This document shows positions 35,132 to 51,936 of a stretch of 64,000 nt of DNA, piece by piece. The DNA comes from Brassica napus (lineage: Eukaryota; Streptophyta; Magnoliopsida; Brassicales; Brassicaceae). Every line of letters starts with the position of its first letter. Position 1 is the stretch's first letter. Both the position numbers and the translations under genes were made by a program. The notes under the pieces are model-generated. The model was not told where the DNA came from. It did not search any database and was given only the letters and a program-made list of their open reading frames with translations. Where the stretch lies: NCBI RefSeq assembly GCF_020379485.1, contig NC_063446.1, positions 18,115,525 through 18,179,524 on the forward strand. Direction: 5' to 3'.

Positions 35132-39984
<4,853 letters not shown>

Positions 39985-40565
39985 TTATTCCTGAAACACA
40001 AACACATCGTTGTGGTTACTTGTACAACTGAACAATCCTAACTCTTCTTCATCTACTCTTTTTCTCTCATTAATCGGCTAACTGATTAAAGAATATTTTT
40101 TCACATCTTAAAAACCCAATATGAAGAGTTCTTGTTTGCTTGTTAAATCCAACATGGGGAGGTTAAGCAATACACAACAATATAATTCTGCATTACGATT
40201 ATTTCATTAAGATAAAAGTTAACAAAACGATTACTCTGAATTTTGATGCAGGAGAAGGATGAGAGGGTTGAATCGAACAAGCGACTGGATCAATAGAAGC
40301 AAATTAATGTGGCAAACAAAAAATAAAATCCGGAGAATTGTTTTGTCAGTGACGATCGAGACGAAGAATATTGATTGATCAAAATAAAAACTTTTTATAA
40401 ATTGAAGGACTTTTTCAACAGAATGTGTAGGAGGCTTGTTTGATGTGTGTAGTTGTGACTTGTGGACAATAGGTTTTGATAAAATATCTCCTGCATAATT
40501 GGATAATGGCCCCATGTACAGTTTTCAAACTTGGACTATTTTTTAATATATTTTCTTATATGGTA
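39985..40565. other. 5' flank of the glucosylceramidase gene
   Basis: The leader and promoter of the minus-strand gene are expected here. No other feature seen. Confidence 0.5.
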
Positions 40566-40813
40566 CTCCCTCTGTCTCATAATACTTGATGTTTTGTATT
40601 AGTGCACAAAGATTAAAAAAATTACATTTCTCTAAAAAAGCATTTTAAATATATAATTTTAAAATCAGTTAACAAATTATAAAATAGACAGTAAAATCTA
40701 ATTGGTTGAACAATTTCCGATAAAATTAAAATTAACTTTAAAATCTCAAAATTTCATATAAATTGAAATAAAATAGTCCTTCTAAAACATCATTTATATT
40801 AAAACGGATGGAG
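40566..40813. mobile_element. Stowaway-like MITE (copy 2), TA target site
   Basis: It starts CTCCCTCTGTCTCATAATAC and ends TATTAAAACGGATGGAG, flanked by TA (40564-40565 and 40814-40815). It is 248 bp, the same length as the copy at 5880-6127, with similar interior words. There is no ORF. It lies about 580 bp upstream of the glucosylceramidase ATG. Confidence 0.85.
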
Positions 40814-41059
40814 TATTAAAATTAATCATAATTCTATGAATTCTTATATTAAACTTCATCTCTTTAGCGGTAACAATTCAATTGACAAAAACGTAATAGA
40901 AGCAACGTAGAGATTTATTGTTACTAAATGCTAGGATTCGCAAACTAAATGAGATAAATTGTTCAGTCAAAAAAGGAAAGAAATTGTCAAAGAGTATTTT
41001 ATTTGCAATTAATCATATTTAAAAAAATCTTATACACGACACACAACAGCGTAATTATA

Positions 41060-41336
41060 GTTAGAAACAAATAATAATAATAATAATAATAATAATAGTT
41101 GACTTAAATGATAAATAGATTAATGGAAGTTTATTAAATAGAAGTTTTAGACAGTTAAAAGTTTGTCAGCTAATTTTGTTGCAACCTACACTAACTTTTC
41201 AACAAATTTTAGTAAAAATATTTAATTAAAGAAAAAAGAGAGATTTTGTAAATCATCCGATATTACCTTCTTTCTTAATGTAACACTTTTTTGCAACTAA
41301 TGCTAGGACTGTGAATAGAATCCGTAGACAAAAAAA
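41060..41336. repeat. Direct repeat, left copy
   Basis: It begins 'gttagaaacaaat' with an (AAT)n run and continues through 'ttaatggaagtttattaaat' to 'atccgtagaca'. The same order is found at 42227-42517 with roughly 90% identity by eye. The two copies flank Helitron-like AT-rich DNA. Confidence 0.8.
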
Positions 41337-42226
41337 ATTAATAAATAAAGTAAGTCGTAAATAATATACTATTTATATATTACTTATTTTGAATTTTCTA
41401 CATATTATAAAATAATAAATAAATATTGAATAATTGAAAAAAGTAATTTTTACATATATAATTAAATTGGCACAAACACAAATCAAAATAATCATTTTTT
41501 TTATTTACAATATGTTTATGAGAAATAAAACAAAACAATCATATTTACCTATTTTATATGGCATATTGTTAAATTTAAATAATATCAACATACATATATA
41601 ATTTTTAATTATCTAATAAATAAGACTTCGTACAAAAACGATTTTATGATCATTTGTATTTTTTATAACAAACATTTTAAACTGGTGAAAACAAAATTTT
41701 AATGTGGATTTTTAAATTTTAAGTAATTTGTAATTGTATTTAGAATTCAATGGAAAATTAAAATATTAAGTTTTCAATGTTTGTTCAATACAAATTTAAG
41801 AACTAAAATATTTATTTTATATGGTATGTAATCTAGTTTAAACAGTATTAAATATATGTACATTTAATATGAATATCTATTAAATGAGAATTTATATTTT
41901 AATAGTTTTATAATCATTTGTATCTTGTTATAACAAAAATTTAAACCATTGATAAAAAAAATTTAATGTGAGACTCTTAACAATTTTAGTAATTTAAAGT
42001 CGTTTTAAAAAAAATCAAATATAAATATACGAAAAAACTAAAATTTTATTATATTGTGAATATAATTTTTTAATTTATTTTATTAATATGTAAATTAAAC
42101 AAAAATAATGAAGGATATAAAAGTTGTTACCAAATCATTATTATTTTAAATCATTAATTGCAATATATATGTTAATTGTAATATATTTTAATCATATTTT
42201 AACCTAGGTAGTTATTGTTAGAAACA
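41337..42226. repeat. AT-rich block related to Helitron interiors
   Basis: Runs such as 'ttataatcatttgtatcttgttataacaaaaat', 'aaaccattgat' and 'caaatcattattatttt' match the interior of the Helitron at 58912-61189 (for example 60685-60960). The terminal hairpin and CTAG end are not visible, so it is an internal fragment placed between the two direct repeats. Confidence 0.5.
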
Positions 42227-42517
42227 AATAATAATAATAACAATAATAATAATAATTGACTTAAATGATAAGTAAATTAATGGAAGTTTATTAAATAGAA
42301 GTTTTAGACAGTCAAAAGTTTGTCGGCTAATTTTGTTGCAAACTAGACTAATTTTTCAACAAATCAAAGTAAAAATATTTAATTAAAGAAAACAGAGAGA
42401 TTTTGTAATTCATCCGATCTTTTTTTGTAATCCGATATTACCTTCTTTCTCAAGCAATGTAACACGTTTTGCAACTAATGCTAGGACTAGGAATAGGATC
42501 CGTAGACAAAAATAATA
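42227..42517. repeat. Direct repeat, right copy
   Basis: Second copy of the unit at 41060-41336. It carries a small internal duplication ('catccgatctttttttgtaatccgata', about 20 bp longer than the left copy). Confidence 0.8.
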
Positions 42518-45225
42518 GGAGTAATAAATAATGTATGTCCTTTTGACTGGCAAAGTAGTATTTAACACAAACCGTGTGGAATGGTGTTGTTTTAGAACAA
42601 GAAGTAACAAAGCAGCAAAGACAATGTCTACACGTTACTTGCACATTTTCTATCATCATGTTTAATATGCAGCTGGACCTATGAAAACTCAGGACCTCCA
42701 CGATTGCATCATTTTTACATTTAAAACCCAAATTAAGTAATGTGAACAAAGTAACGTACCGACACGACTTGAAAATAAGCATCAAGACAAAAAAAATCTC
42801 ATCAAGACACAACAATCTTATTTAACACATAATATCACAATATTCTTATAAACACATAATATCATAGTATATATTCTTAGCTTTAGTTAAAATTTTATTT
42901 AGAGCAAATAAAACGGGAAATTTGGGATCATTCCATAGTAGAATAAAAACTAAGTGTATAACCATAACAAAAAATAGGTTATGATATTTGAATATCATTT
43001 GCCATATTACCCTTTCTCATTTTCACCTCTCTTTTTAATTAACTTTATAAGTTTGAAAAATTATAATTCGAATTTCTTATATACTTATAAAAAACATAGA
43101 TTTTTTTTCGTATATGACATGTTTTGAATTTTGTAAAACTAACATATATTTATAAAATTGAATATATACACAGTAATAATAAAATTTTGTTAGAATAAAG
43201 TTAAATAGAATAGCAGCGATAAAATTCATATTTCCTCAATCTCTCCTTCAATCTCTCTCTCCAATCTCCATCCACATTTTCCTTCTCCCTCTCTCTTTCA
43301 CTTCTTTTTCCCTACTCTCTCTCTCTGATATATAATGTTCAAATATTATATTGTTGTATTCTATTCTATTTATAAAGTATAAAATAGAATTGAAATTACA
43401 TTTTTTTTCTCTCTGTCATTTTTCCCCTCGCCAGATTCTTTCTCTCTCTTCACTTCTTCCCCTACCCCGCCTCTTCTCTCCTCTTACTTCCCTCTCTCTC
43501 TCCATTTTCTTCTTTGTACTCCTTTCCTTTTTTTTTTTTCATCATCCACGTCTTGTTCTTTATAATCTTCTATTTATTAGACATTTTACCTATTTCCAGC
43601 TTCCTCTATAAACTATCTTTTCATTTTTTTTCATCATCCTCGTCTTTGCTTTTCTTCCTCTCCACGTACTCTCCATTTTTTTTTATATATATGTTCACAT
43701 GCTATACTACATGGTCATCAAATATAGAATGTTATATGTTTATTTTGTAATATATTAGCTAAATATGTTCTTTCACATAATTTATTTTACACTAAACACT
43801 TGTCATACAAATAAATATGCTTGTTCATATTGTCCACTGCTTAAATTGCATTGAACCCTATAAATAAATACTACTAAAGAAATTATATTATTTTCCCTTA
43901 TTACATTTATGTTTGAAATAATCTATTCTATACTGACGATATAAATAGAATAGTATTTGGTTGTAGTGTGTGATATACACACATTCACGCGCTTGTAAAA
44001 GACTATAATGTCTAATAATGTGGCAAATTGACACATTTTTCAAGACATGACTATATTCTTCATTCTTTTCTCAATATGGTTATACAGCAAAAGCACCCCA
44101 AATAAAATATAAATTTATAGCATTATTATTATCTAATTTTTTTGGGAGATTTGCCAAATATAATAAAAAATTGTTTAAAATGTAAAAGTAAACCATATAT
44201 TCAATCAAATGCAAAATCTACCCAAATGGTTAGCAAAATTACCATTTACTCCTTAAGACCAAACAAAAAAAATTATTTTCAAATTATATTCTTTCCAAGT
44301 TTATATTTAACAGAAATAAGTCTACTAGATAGAGACTTCCGAAGAAGTCTACTAGATAGAGACTTCCGAAGAAATCTACTTAGGAACTCTTCTTCGTAAT
44401 TTGATTTACAATTTTATTTTATTACATTTGTGTAAAATTGTTGTAAATCATCAATATATGGATCAATCAGAGCTATACAAATTAAAATTTAATTTATATA
44501 GAACCATTTGCAAGAATATATATTGGTTTGCTAACTATGTTTGTACAATGCTTATGGTTTAGTAACAATATGTTGAAATATGTATGTACTGTTAACATTA
44601 GATATTAGATTCAGATTTTTTTGTTTAATTGAATTACATTTATATATAAATTTTGAGTAGTTTATATTTAACAATGTTTTCATATTTGCTATAATGATTA
44701 ATTAAGAGTTTTTGGTGATATTAGAGTTTAGGGTTTAGAGTTTGGGGTTTGTGGTTTAGGGTTTGGTAGACATCAAATAAAGTCTACTTGATTTTAGGGT
44801 GTAGTAGACTTATTACGTAGTCTACTAAATTTTAAGATTACAAAATTAAATTAATTTTAAATTATATGTATTTTTAGGAATAAATATTTTTTTTAAAAAA
44901 ATAATATATTAAAACTATTAAAAAAGAAAAGAAATGGTTAAATCATATATTAAAATTACCAAAACAATAAAAAATATTGTAACCACACTGGTAACAGTTT
45001 AACCTAAACGGATTTAATCAAATTAATTTTAATCTAACCAAATTTTAACAAAAAAAAAAATCATAGTAAACATCCAAAGAAATCTACTAAACCATAACCA
45101 ATTTAACTCGACCGGATTCAACCAAACTAATTTAACCTGACCAAATTCAAACAAAGTATTTTAACCTAACCAAATCAGTTACCTGACATATAAATATTAT
45201 TTTTATTGTGATATTTGGTAAAACA
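42518..45225. other. Intergenic DNA with a pyrimidine-rich stretch
   Basis: 43230-43690 is a low-complexity CT-rich tract that generates Ser/Leu/Phe-rich ORFs; these are not genes. 44320-44375 has a short tandem repeat (tctactagatagagacttccgaagaa, two copies and a part). 44700-44770 has TTTAGGG-like words. No gene recognised. Confidence 0.5.
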
Positions 45226-46378
45226 AACCCTAGCTTTACGCCATTTCTCTCAGCCGGTTTTTGATATATCATGGTTTTTATGGGTTTTGACAAATGTTAT
45301 AGGCCTGGTTTTATAGTCTATATTAGATGTTTCGAGTCTGTTTTAGAGTTTTTGCAGGTCCGTGTACACTTTGGAGCATTTTAGAGTTTTGAGAGAAGTG
45401 ATGCTGAAACGTTGAAGTCGGAGTCGGTCTTTCACCATGGTGTCAATCGACACTCATCCTGGTGTCAGTTGACACCCCTCTCAAGTTAACAAACCAACGC
45501 ACTTTGTTGATGTTTCAATAAATCAAACTTTGCCTCAAAAGTTTTCCTTATTTGCAAAGAAGCCCATAGACGTGTTTTACCTTATATTATATTTTCACAA
45601 GCATTTTTAGACTATGCTTAATTTACTTTTATAGATTTTTGGGGAGAAATATCAGCACTCATTCAGAGATTGCTTTGGAACTTCAGTATTCATCTTTATC
45701 TTAGTGCAATTTATTCAAGACTATTATTATGTTTTCTTTGATCATGTTTCCTCGTTAGATTTAGAGATTTTTAAGGTTTAAGATGAATTATTAAGTTGAT
45801 AGAATCCCTAGGGTTATCCATTTTTTTCTATCACTGATTGCTCTTAATGCTAAGTTCTAGACTAATTAACTAGAATCTTTTTCATAGGATAATTGGTTAG
45901 ATGCGACAACATGATTGATTATCTTTGATGAACTAAATTACCATTCACAAAGAGATTTGGTTTAGGAATTTAGTGAACTTATCAGACTGTTCTTAATGCT
46001 TGTCTTAGTTGTATGAATTCGCAAAGAAAATTGGGATTCTAGGATCTAGACATAGATTAGTATCTGCAGCTAAAGCTGGGTGATTGATAATTGTTATCTG
46101 AGTTCGAGAACAGTTCTTCATTAACCCATGGCATTCTATTACTGCAATTATCACTTACTTGAATCTAGCGATTTTTTCATATGTCTTACAAACCGATTTA
46201 CTGTTTTCTTTATTGTTTTCTATTTTTGATCTTGCTTAATCTTAAACTGATAATCTATTGTGTGAAATATTGAGTTTCTGTGGATTTGATCCTTAAGTAC
46301 TGCACTGCACCTCTGAAATTTCAGAGTTTCTCAAGAGTAAATTTGAGCATATCAAATATCTAGCCCCGTTGCGGGGGA
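45226..46378 (+). mobile_element. Athila/Tat-like LTR end with tRNA-Asp primer site
   Basis: The primer-binding site 'tagccccgttgcgggggact' (46361-46380) closely matches TGGCGCCGTTGCCGGGGACT, the tRNA-Asp complement used by Athila-type Ty3 elements. The preceding DNA ends '...gagcatatca', fitting an LTR end, and includes the family phrase 'gtggatttgatccttaagta' and paired 'tggtgtcaatcgaca' and 'tggtgtcagttgaca' words. After the primer site comes a decayed gag-like start (KKQQG.., FGPFEPEAKLKLSIRK, 46470-46580). The LTR start is uncertain and was placed at a TG near 45226. Confidence 0.6.
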
Positions 46379-46640
46379 CTCTGATCACCATTAGACTAGG
46401 TGTAATATTATGACTAGATTTTTTTTTATATAATTTAAGTTTTCTCACTTTCTTTTCTTGGTTTTCAGGTGCATTCCTTAAAGTACAAGAAGCAACAAGG
46501 AAAATGAGCTTTTGGACCTTTCGAACCAGAAGCTAAGTTGAAACTCTCAATCCGTAAGACAAAGAATCTAGTGTCGAACGACACCACTGAGGTATTTGGA
46601 CTGCATGTATAATCTGCATTTTATATTATTATTATTCTAG
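46379..46640 (+). pseudogene. Gag-like start of the Athila-type element
   Basis: A short plus-strand frame reads RSTRSNKE-type residues, then a stop and FGPFEPEAKLKLSIRKTKN, followed by 'gtgtcgaacgacacc'. It resembles the beginning of gag in Brassicaceae Ty3 elements. It ends where the Helitron helicase remnant begins, so the retroelement is truncated. Confidence 0.4.
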
Positions 46641-46653
46641 TTGGTCTTATTAT

Positions 46654-47562
46654 ATGTCAAATAAGAATATTGATTTCTTCCATAATATGAATTATTGGTT
46701 TAGGTGTGTTTCTGCACATGAAACTACCTGGAGAATACTCGCTTTTCCCACTCATTATCGTATATTAGCTGTAGAAAAACTATGCTTCCATCTACTGAAT
46801 CAAGACATTCATATTCATGACGAATTCGAACCCTTGGAAAGTATTCTTCAGTGTACAAGTGTGAGTGTGTCTCAGTTTTTAGGTTGATTTGAAGCGTGTA
46901 AGAATTATCCAAAAGCGAGGGACATAACGTATGCTTAAATTTCTACTATCTTTACGTTGAATAAAAAAAGAGAGACTATGGAAACCGAAGAAACTCTCTA
47001 CTAAAATTGCACATTTCAGTAATAAAATCAAAGATCTGTAATTTTTACAGGTTCTACTAATTGTGTAAAAGGTCATGAATGCTTTAAATATATTTGGACT
47101 GTTAGATGGCATAGCGTATGCAACATTCAAAGAGGCATGTGAAGTATTAGGGGTGTTTGATAATGATAAAGAATACATTTTAGTGTTGAGGAAGCGAGTG
47201 TATGGTCTACTGTTTTTTTGTTATTATGTCACTAAGTGAGTATCTTACACGACCAGAACTTGTTTGGAAATCGATATGAGAATATATAACAGAAGACATT
47301 TTGTATTACCAGAGAAAAAAAACAAAATACTACCATTAATATATATATGTTAGATAATTTTAACACAACCTTAATGTTATGTACAATTAGTTTTTATATT
47401 TTAATTTTCCAATAGTCATCTTGAAACATGTTTTTCATAATTAATGTTTTCTGAGGATCGATGTTTTAGTTTTTGGAGAACTAGATGAATACGCCTAAAC
47501 CAGATGATTTCCAGAGTTACAATGGGAACCATCTTGTTGACGATGAGCTCAAGTATAGCCAA
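46654..47562 (+). pseudogene. Helitron helicase remnant (four frame-shifted pieces)
   Basis: Pieces of a Helitron Rep/helicase in correct order but different frames: YWFRCVSAHETTWRILAFP and FHLL (46690-46800, the 'CEA.WRI..F..HYR.P.V..L.FHL' block); IFGLLDGIAYATFKEACEVL with DNDKEYI (47085-47180); MSLSEYLTRPELVW with TEDILYYQRKK (47225-47320); PKPDDFQSYNGNHLVDDELKY (47494-47560). Stops and frameshifts make it non-functional. It ends abruptly where the LTR at 47575 begins. Confidence 0.7.
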
Positions 47563-47574
47563 GAAAAAAAAAAG

Positions 47575-47914
47575 TGTAATATCCCGATTTGTGGTATATG
47601 TGAAAGGCTTAATAAAATTGATTTGAATACCTATGTCACCAAAATGTATTTACATATTCGGTCACACATCTGTTTAGAAGTCCAGAGTTGCGTGCTTGAG
47701 CTGGAATAGTAGAATGATAAGTGACCTATCAAGAAGTGATTCGCGATATCGTGCGAGTGAGGTCAAAGCACGGAGAAAAGTTATGTGGTGATTGCAAGGT
47801 TAGTAAACAAGATTTTTCCGAAGTTAAAGGGCCGGCTGTTGCACAAAATGGGACCGATGGGCCGAGTGAGCGGTCATGGGAGACTTATTAGGCGTGGGCG
47901 GTCGTGGCGTTACA
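47575..47914 (+). mobile_element. Short LTR of a Ty3-type element
   Basis: It starts TGTAATATCCCG and ends GTTACA (TGTAA/TTACA inverted ends), 340 bp. Two bases later comes a tRNA-Met primer site (47917-47929), which fixes the orientation as plus. The second LTR is not present; only about 90 bp of internal sequence remains. It was inserted into the Helitron helicase remnant. Confidence 0.75.
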
Positions 47915-47916
47915 AG

Positions 47917-47929
47917 TGGTATCAGAGCC
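47917..47929 (+). other. tRNA-Met primer-binding site
   Basis: TGGTATCAGAGCC is complementary to the 3' end of initiator tRNA-Met, the standard primer site of many plant LTR retroelements. It lies 2 bp after the LTR end. Confidence 0.85.
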
Positions 47930-48270
47930 AAACCCAGAAGAGTGTGGAGTCCAGTGAGGGATCACACTGACATGGGTAACGATATTGGGGCGCAATTGTA
48001 AGAACCAAGCTTAGCTAAATGAAGCATAATGTGATTTTGGGCAGCAAACAAATGGTAAGAGTCAAACATTGTCCTTGAACAAATAAGTAATTCTTTTCAG
48101 CTTTACAAAACATGTACAATAAAAACCGAATCTCTTGGAGCCTTTGGTAAACTTCGTCTGCAGCCATATTGCAGGCGCAGAGAACACTGCGTACAGATGT
48201 CGAAACTGTAAAACAACAAAACAAAAGACCATATATATACACAGATGGTTGCAAATGTTAAGCAGGAATA

Positions 48271-49133
48271 TCAGAGACGAAATCCATGGTTCCTAGGACT
48301 ATGAGGAACACTGCTTGCTCTCCCCCAGAACCTACGTTCCTCATTGCACCCGTACTTTCCGTTACCCCCACCCTGTGGATCCCCCCAGCCTGCGCCTCTA
48401 GGGAAATCTAACGGCGGAGGTGGTGGTGGGCGCAGCCTACAAGTCAAGTAATTAGGTGGCTGAAAGTAAGCACTGTGGTGGTGATAGTTATGCGGCTGCT
48501 GCGACTGCTGTGAGATGTTAGGACTGCTCCGTACTCTATGCATCGGGTAAAGCCGGCTCAACTGGTAGCTACCCATCTCAGGCTGCTCGTTACCGTTACC
48601 GTACCCATCTGGTGACGATTCAGATTTGGGAGAGGAGGAAGCAGAGAGGGTGAAAGAAGGCCGTGTTTTGCGAAGAATGCCGTTGATGGCTTCGATGTAG
48701 CGCTGCTCTATCGTCTGTGGCTCGATAGGAGAACCTAATTGAACCGCTGGAAACAAGAAGGTTCTGAGCTTCGGAGTCTCCTGGTGACGGTTGTATTCGT
48801 CCATCATGTGTTTCAGATCTTCGTCCGACTTTACCGAGACCAACGCGTCGAGATCTTCTGGGATGATTTGGTATTTGAGCACCATGTCGCTCTCTGTCAT
48901 CTCCGTGAGCTTCTTGGTGAGTTCTGGTAAGACGGAACAAGAAGATTAAATATTCGATTTGGTGATAATGCAAGAGTTCATTAAATTTTACCGACGAAGG
49001 TGATGTCTGGAGAGACGGCGATGACGCGAGTTTCGCCGCCGACGTATTTGAGAAGGCCGTCGGAAGGTCGAGGGAGGATTTTGCCGCCGAAACTGCACAT
49101 GAACTTCACTTTACTCCTCCCTCCGATTGACAT
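48271..49133 (-). CDS. PB1-domain (octicosapeptide/Phox/Bem1p) protein
   Basis: Two exons on the minus strand, 49133-48992 and 48923-48271, with a 68-bp GT-AG intron, giving 264 aa. The first 95 residues form a PB1 domain with a basic first strand ([20 protein letters not shown], Lys8/Lys10) and the acidic OPCA loop ([20 protein letters not shown], residues 70-89). It can therefore pair through both faces. The rest is low complexity: Ser/Pro, a Gln/His tract ([12 protein letters not shown]), a Pro run, then a Gly-rich and Arg/His tail. PB1 proteins of this group have no known enzyme activity and act through protein-protein contacts. The counterpart is At5g49920 by order and sequence. The ATG is the first in frame and gives the standard PB1 start. 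Confidence 0.9.
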
Positions 49134-51936
49134 TTTTGCCGCCCACGATCTTTTTTTAAGGTTTCTTGTAAAATTAAATATTAATATATAGAAAGAAAAA
49201 AAATGGATGCCCTAGCCTCTTCCTTCTTCGGGCGATTGTTAGAGAGACTAATGCAATTAGTTTTCTTATGAAGAAGAAAGAGGAAGAGAAAAGGTTTGAT
49301 CAAATTGAATTTTCCTGACTTGTTTCTACAAAGGAAAACAAAAAATGAGGACAAAAGGTTTTTTAACAAAGCAGCAAAATAGGAATCGTTGCCGTTGAAT
49401 TCTCTTTATTTTGAGATTGACGCCTATTTATGGATTTGTATCGGAAATACCCAAACAATATGCAAAAATTGTGATTTCTTCGGAGAATCTTCGGAGAATC
49501 TTTCCTAAATGCCTTGAGAATTTTTCAACTTTCATTTTTCTGAATATTTTTAAAACTAGATTTTAGATAATATATTTTTTTCTAAAAATATAATATAATT
49601 ACTGAAATAAAATTTTAATATTTACAAATGTATTAGGGGTGGTCAATTACTGATTTTAATTTTTATTATTAAGATTTTATAATCTAAGATTTAACAATTG
49701 ATGTCATCTAAAATGAATTTATGAGCGTGAATTCTAAAATTTTCACGATTTATTTTGGATTTAGTCTTAAATAATTTACTCATAAAAATATGCGGGACTT
49801 CATTTCATATGAGTCCATATGCAAAGAATTTCAAAATCAAATTGGTTTTAAAATTTATGATGCATGATTTATAAATACAAGAACTAATAACATAATTTAA
49901 AATCATTAATTAAATAACAAGAGATTATGATTGAATTTAAACTCTTTTAAAATCCATAACTGAATAACACCCCTTTAAAGTATTTCATAGTTTTTTTTAT
50001 AAATTCTCATTTAAAATTATTTTATTATTCTACTTTTTACCTTTTTAATGTTGAGATATTTGGTTCGGCTTAGCTTCATTTTATTCAATTTTGTTAGTAT
50101 TTTGGTTTATAAAAAGTAACTACCATACTAAAGTCATATATACTTTAGTTTGGATCGGTTTATGTACTTTCAATTTTTTGGTGTATTCGATAAAAAACAT
50201 AACTATATTTATCTTTTATTGTATTTTTTTTGAATTTGAGTTTATATGAATAGAAATCAGATTTATTAAAACATTAATATATTTCCAGTATTGTATCTTA
50301 TAAACATTAATACAATTTCATAAAATAGAAACAAGAAAACGTTAGTAATACTATAATGTAATTAATTAACTAAATTTCAGCACAAATGTTATATTTTATT
50401 TAACTTTATGAAAATAAATATAGAAACAAATTTTAACTTAAAAAAAAATAACAAATTAGTAAAATCAAGTTTTTAAATATTAAGATCATATCAATAAATG
50501 AATATGTATATATATTATCAATTATATATAATAATATATTTTAATATAGATATTTTCGGTTTGATCGGTTTAGATACCAATACATGTCTATATACTACCG
50601 TTAGGATTGGCAAAAAAGCCTGAGCCAAACCGAACTAAGCCAAACAGATTCAACTGAAGCAAACCGAAACAAGCCAAACAAAACCAACTGAACCGATCAA
50701 TTAACTAAATTTCAGCACAAATGATATATTTTATTTTATTTTATTTTATGAAAATAAATATAGAAAGAAATTTTAACTTAAAACAAAATAACAAATTAGT
50801 AAAATCAAAATTTTAAATATTAAGATCATATCAATAAATGAATATGTATATATATATATTATCAATTATATATAATAATATATTTTAATATAGATATTTT
50901 TGGTTTGATCGTTTTAGATACCAATACATGTCTATATACTACCGTTAGGATTGGCAAAAAAGCCCAAGCCAAACCGAACTAAGCCAAACAGAACCAACTG
51001 AACCAAATCGAAACAAACCAAACATAACCAACTGAACCGATCGAAACCAAAGTATTGTCCCAACCATTATGTTGAAGTTTCTATCAAACCAAACAGTTTG
51101 ATTTGGTTCTGTTTAAACCAAAAACCAAAGTGTTTATTTAGTTAAATTAACTAATTATATAATATTAAGATAGTTTACCATCTAACTTACACAATCTAAT
51201 ATGATTTTATACATTTTACTTATAAAAACACACAACTAATAACAAAATAAATGAACATGATTCATGTACACTATCATCAAAATCGAAAAGCTAACTTGCT
51301 AGTTACTAACTAGTAGGTTTGAAGATAAATTATTTAGAATTATTGAATTACTTGTTTTACATTTTTTGTTGTGATATTTATTTTTACGTTTAAGTATACA
51401 TAAATTAATTAGTTTTTATTAGATGATGATTTGTTTATGATTTATAACTATATATTTAACCGAAATAGAACAAAATTAAAATCCAACTCGATTAAATTGA
51501 ACCAACTGAACCGAACACATATCACATTAATTTCGGTTTAATCCGATTAAAATTTCCTTATAACTAAATAAACCAAAACAAATTAATCTAAAACCAAACC
51601 TAAATTTAAACAGATATGTCCATTCCTAAATGCAATTTTTTTAAAGCAACACTTATTCAATTTATTTGGTATTACTAAATCAAGACCATTTTTTTTCAGT
51701 TCGGTTTTTAGTTTAGGTTGGTTTTAGTTAATTCGAGTTTATCGGATTGAACGCCCTTTTAAGTGTGTGATGAAGTGTGAACCAATGCAAAAAATTCCAC
51801 CAGCAAATCTTGGATAGGACGAATATTCTTATTTTCGGAATAACATTTTATAATAAACTTCAACAACAAAAGTTCTCCAGTGAACACAAAACGCAACTAA
51901 TCATTCCTTGAAAGATAACAAAAGAAAAAATAAAAC
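49134..51936. other. AT-rich intergenic DNA
   Basis: No gene. It contains a 335-bp tandem duplication (50364-51045) and stretches rich in 'aaccgaac' and 'aaaccaaac' words typical of decayed Brassicaceae repeats. Confidence 0.55.
50364..51045. repeat. Tandem duplication, about 335-345 bp unit, two copies
   Basis: Unit 1 (50364-50698) and unit 2 (50699-51045) both run from 'aattaactaaatttcagcac' through 'ggtttgatcg' and 'accgttaggattggcaa' to 'aactgaaccgatc'. They differ only by small indels and substitutions, so the duplication is fairly recent. Confidence 0.9.

Noticed and set aside
43351..43750. Plus ORFs rich in Ser, Leu and Phe with membrane-like stretches
   Set aside because: Low-complexity CT-rich DNA translated; no conserved pattern.
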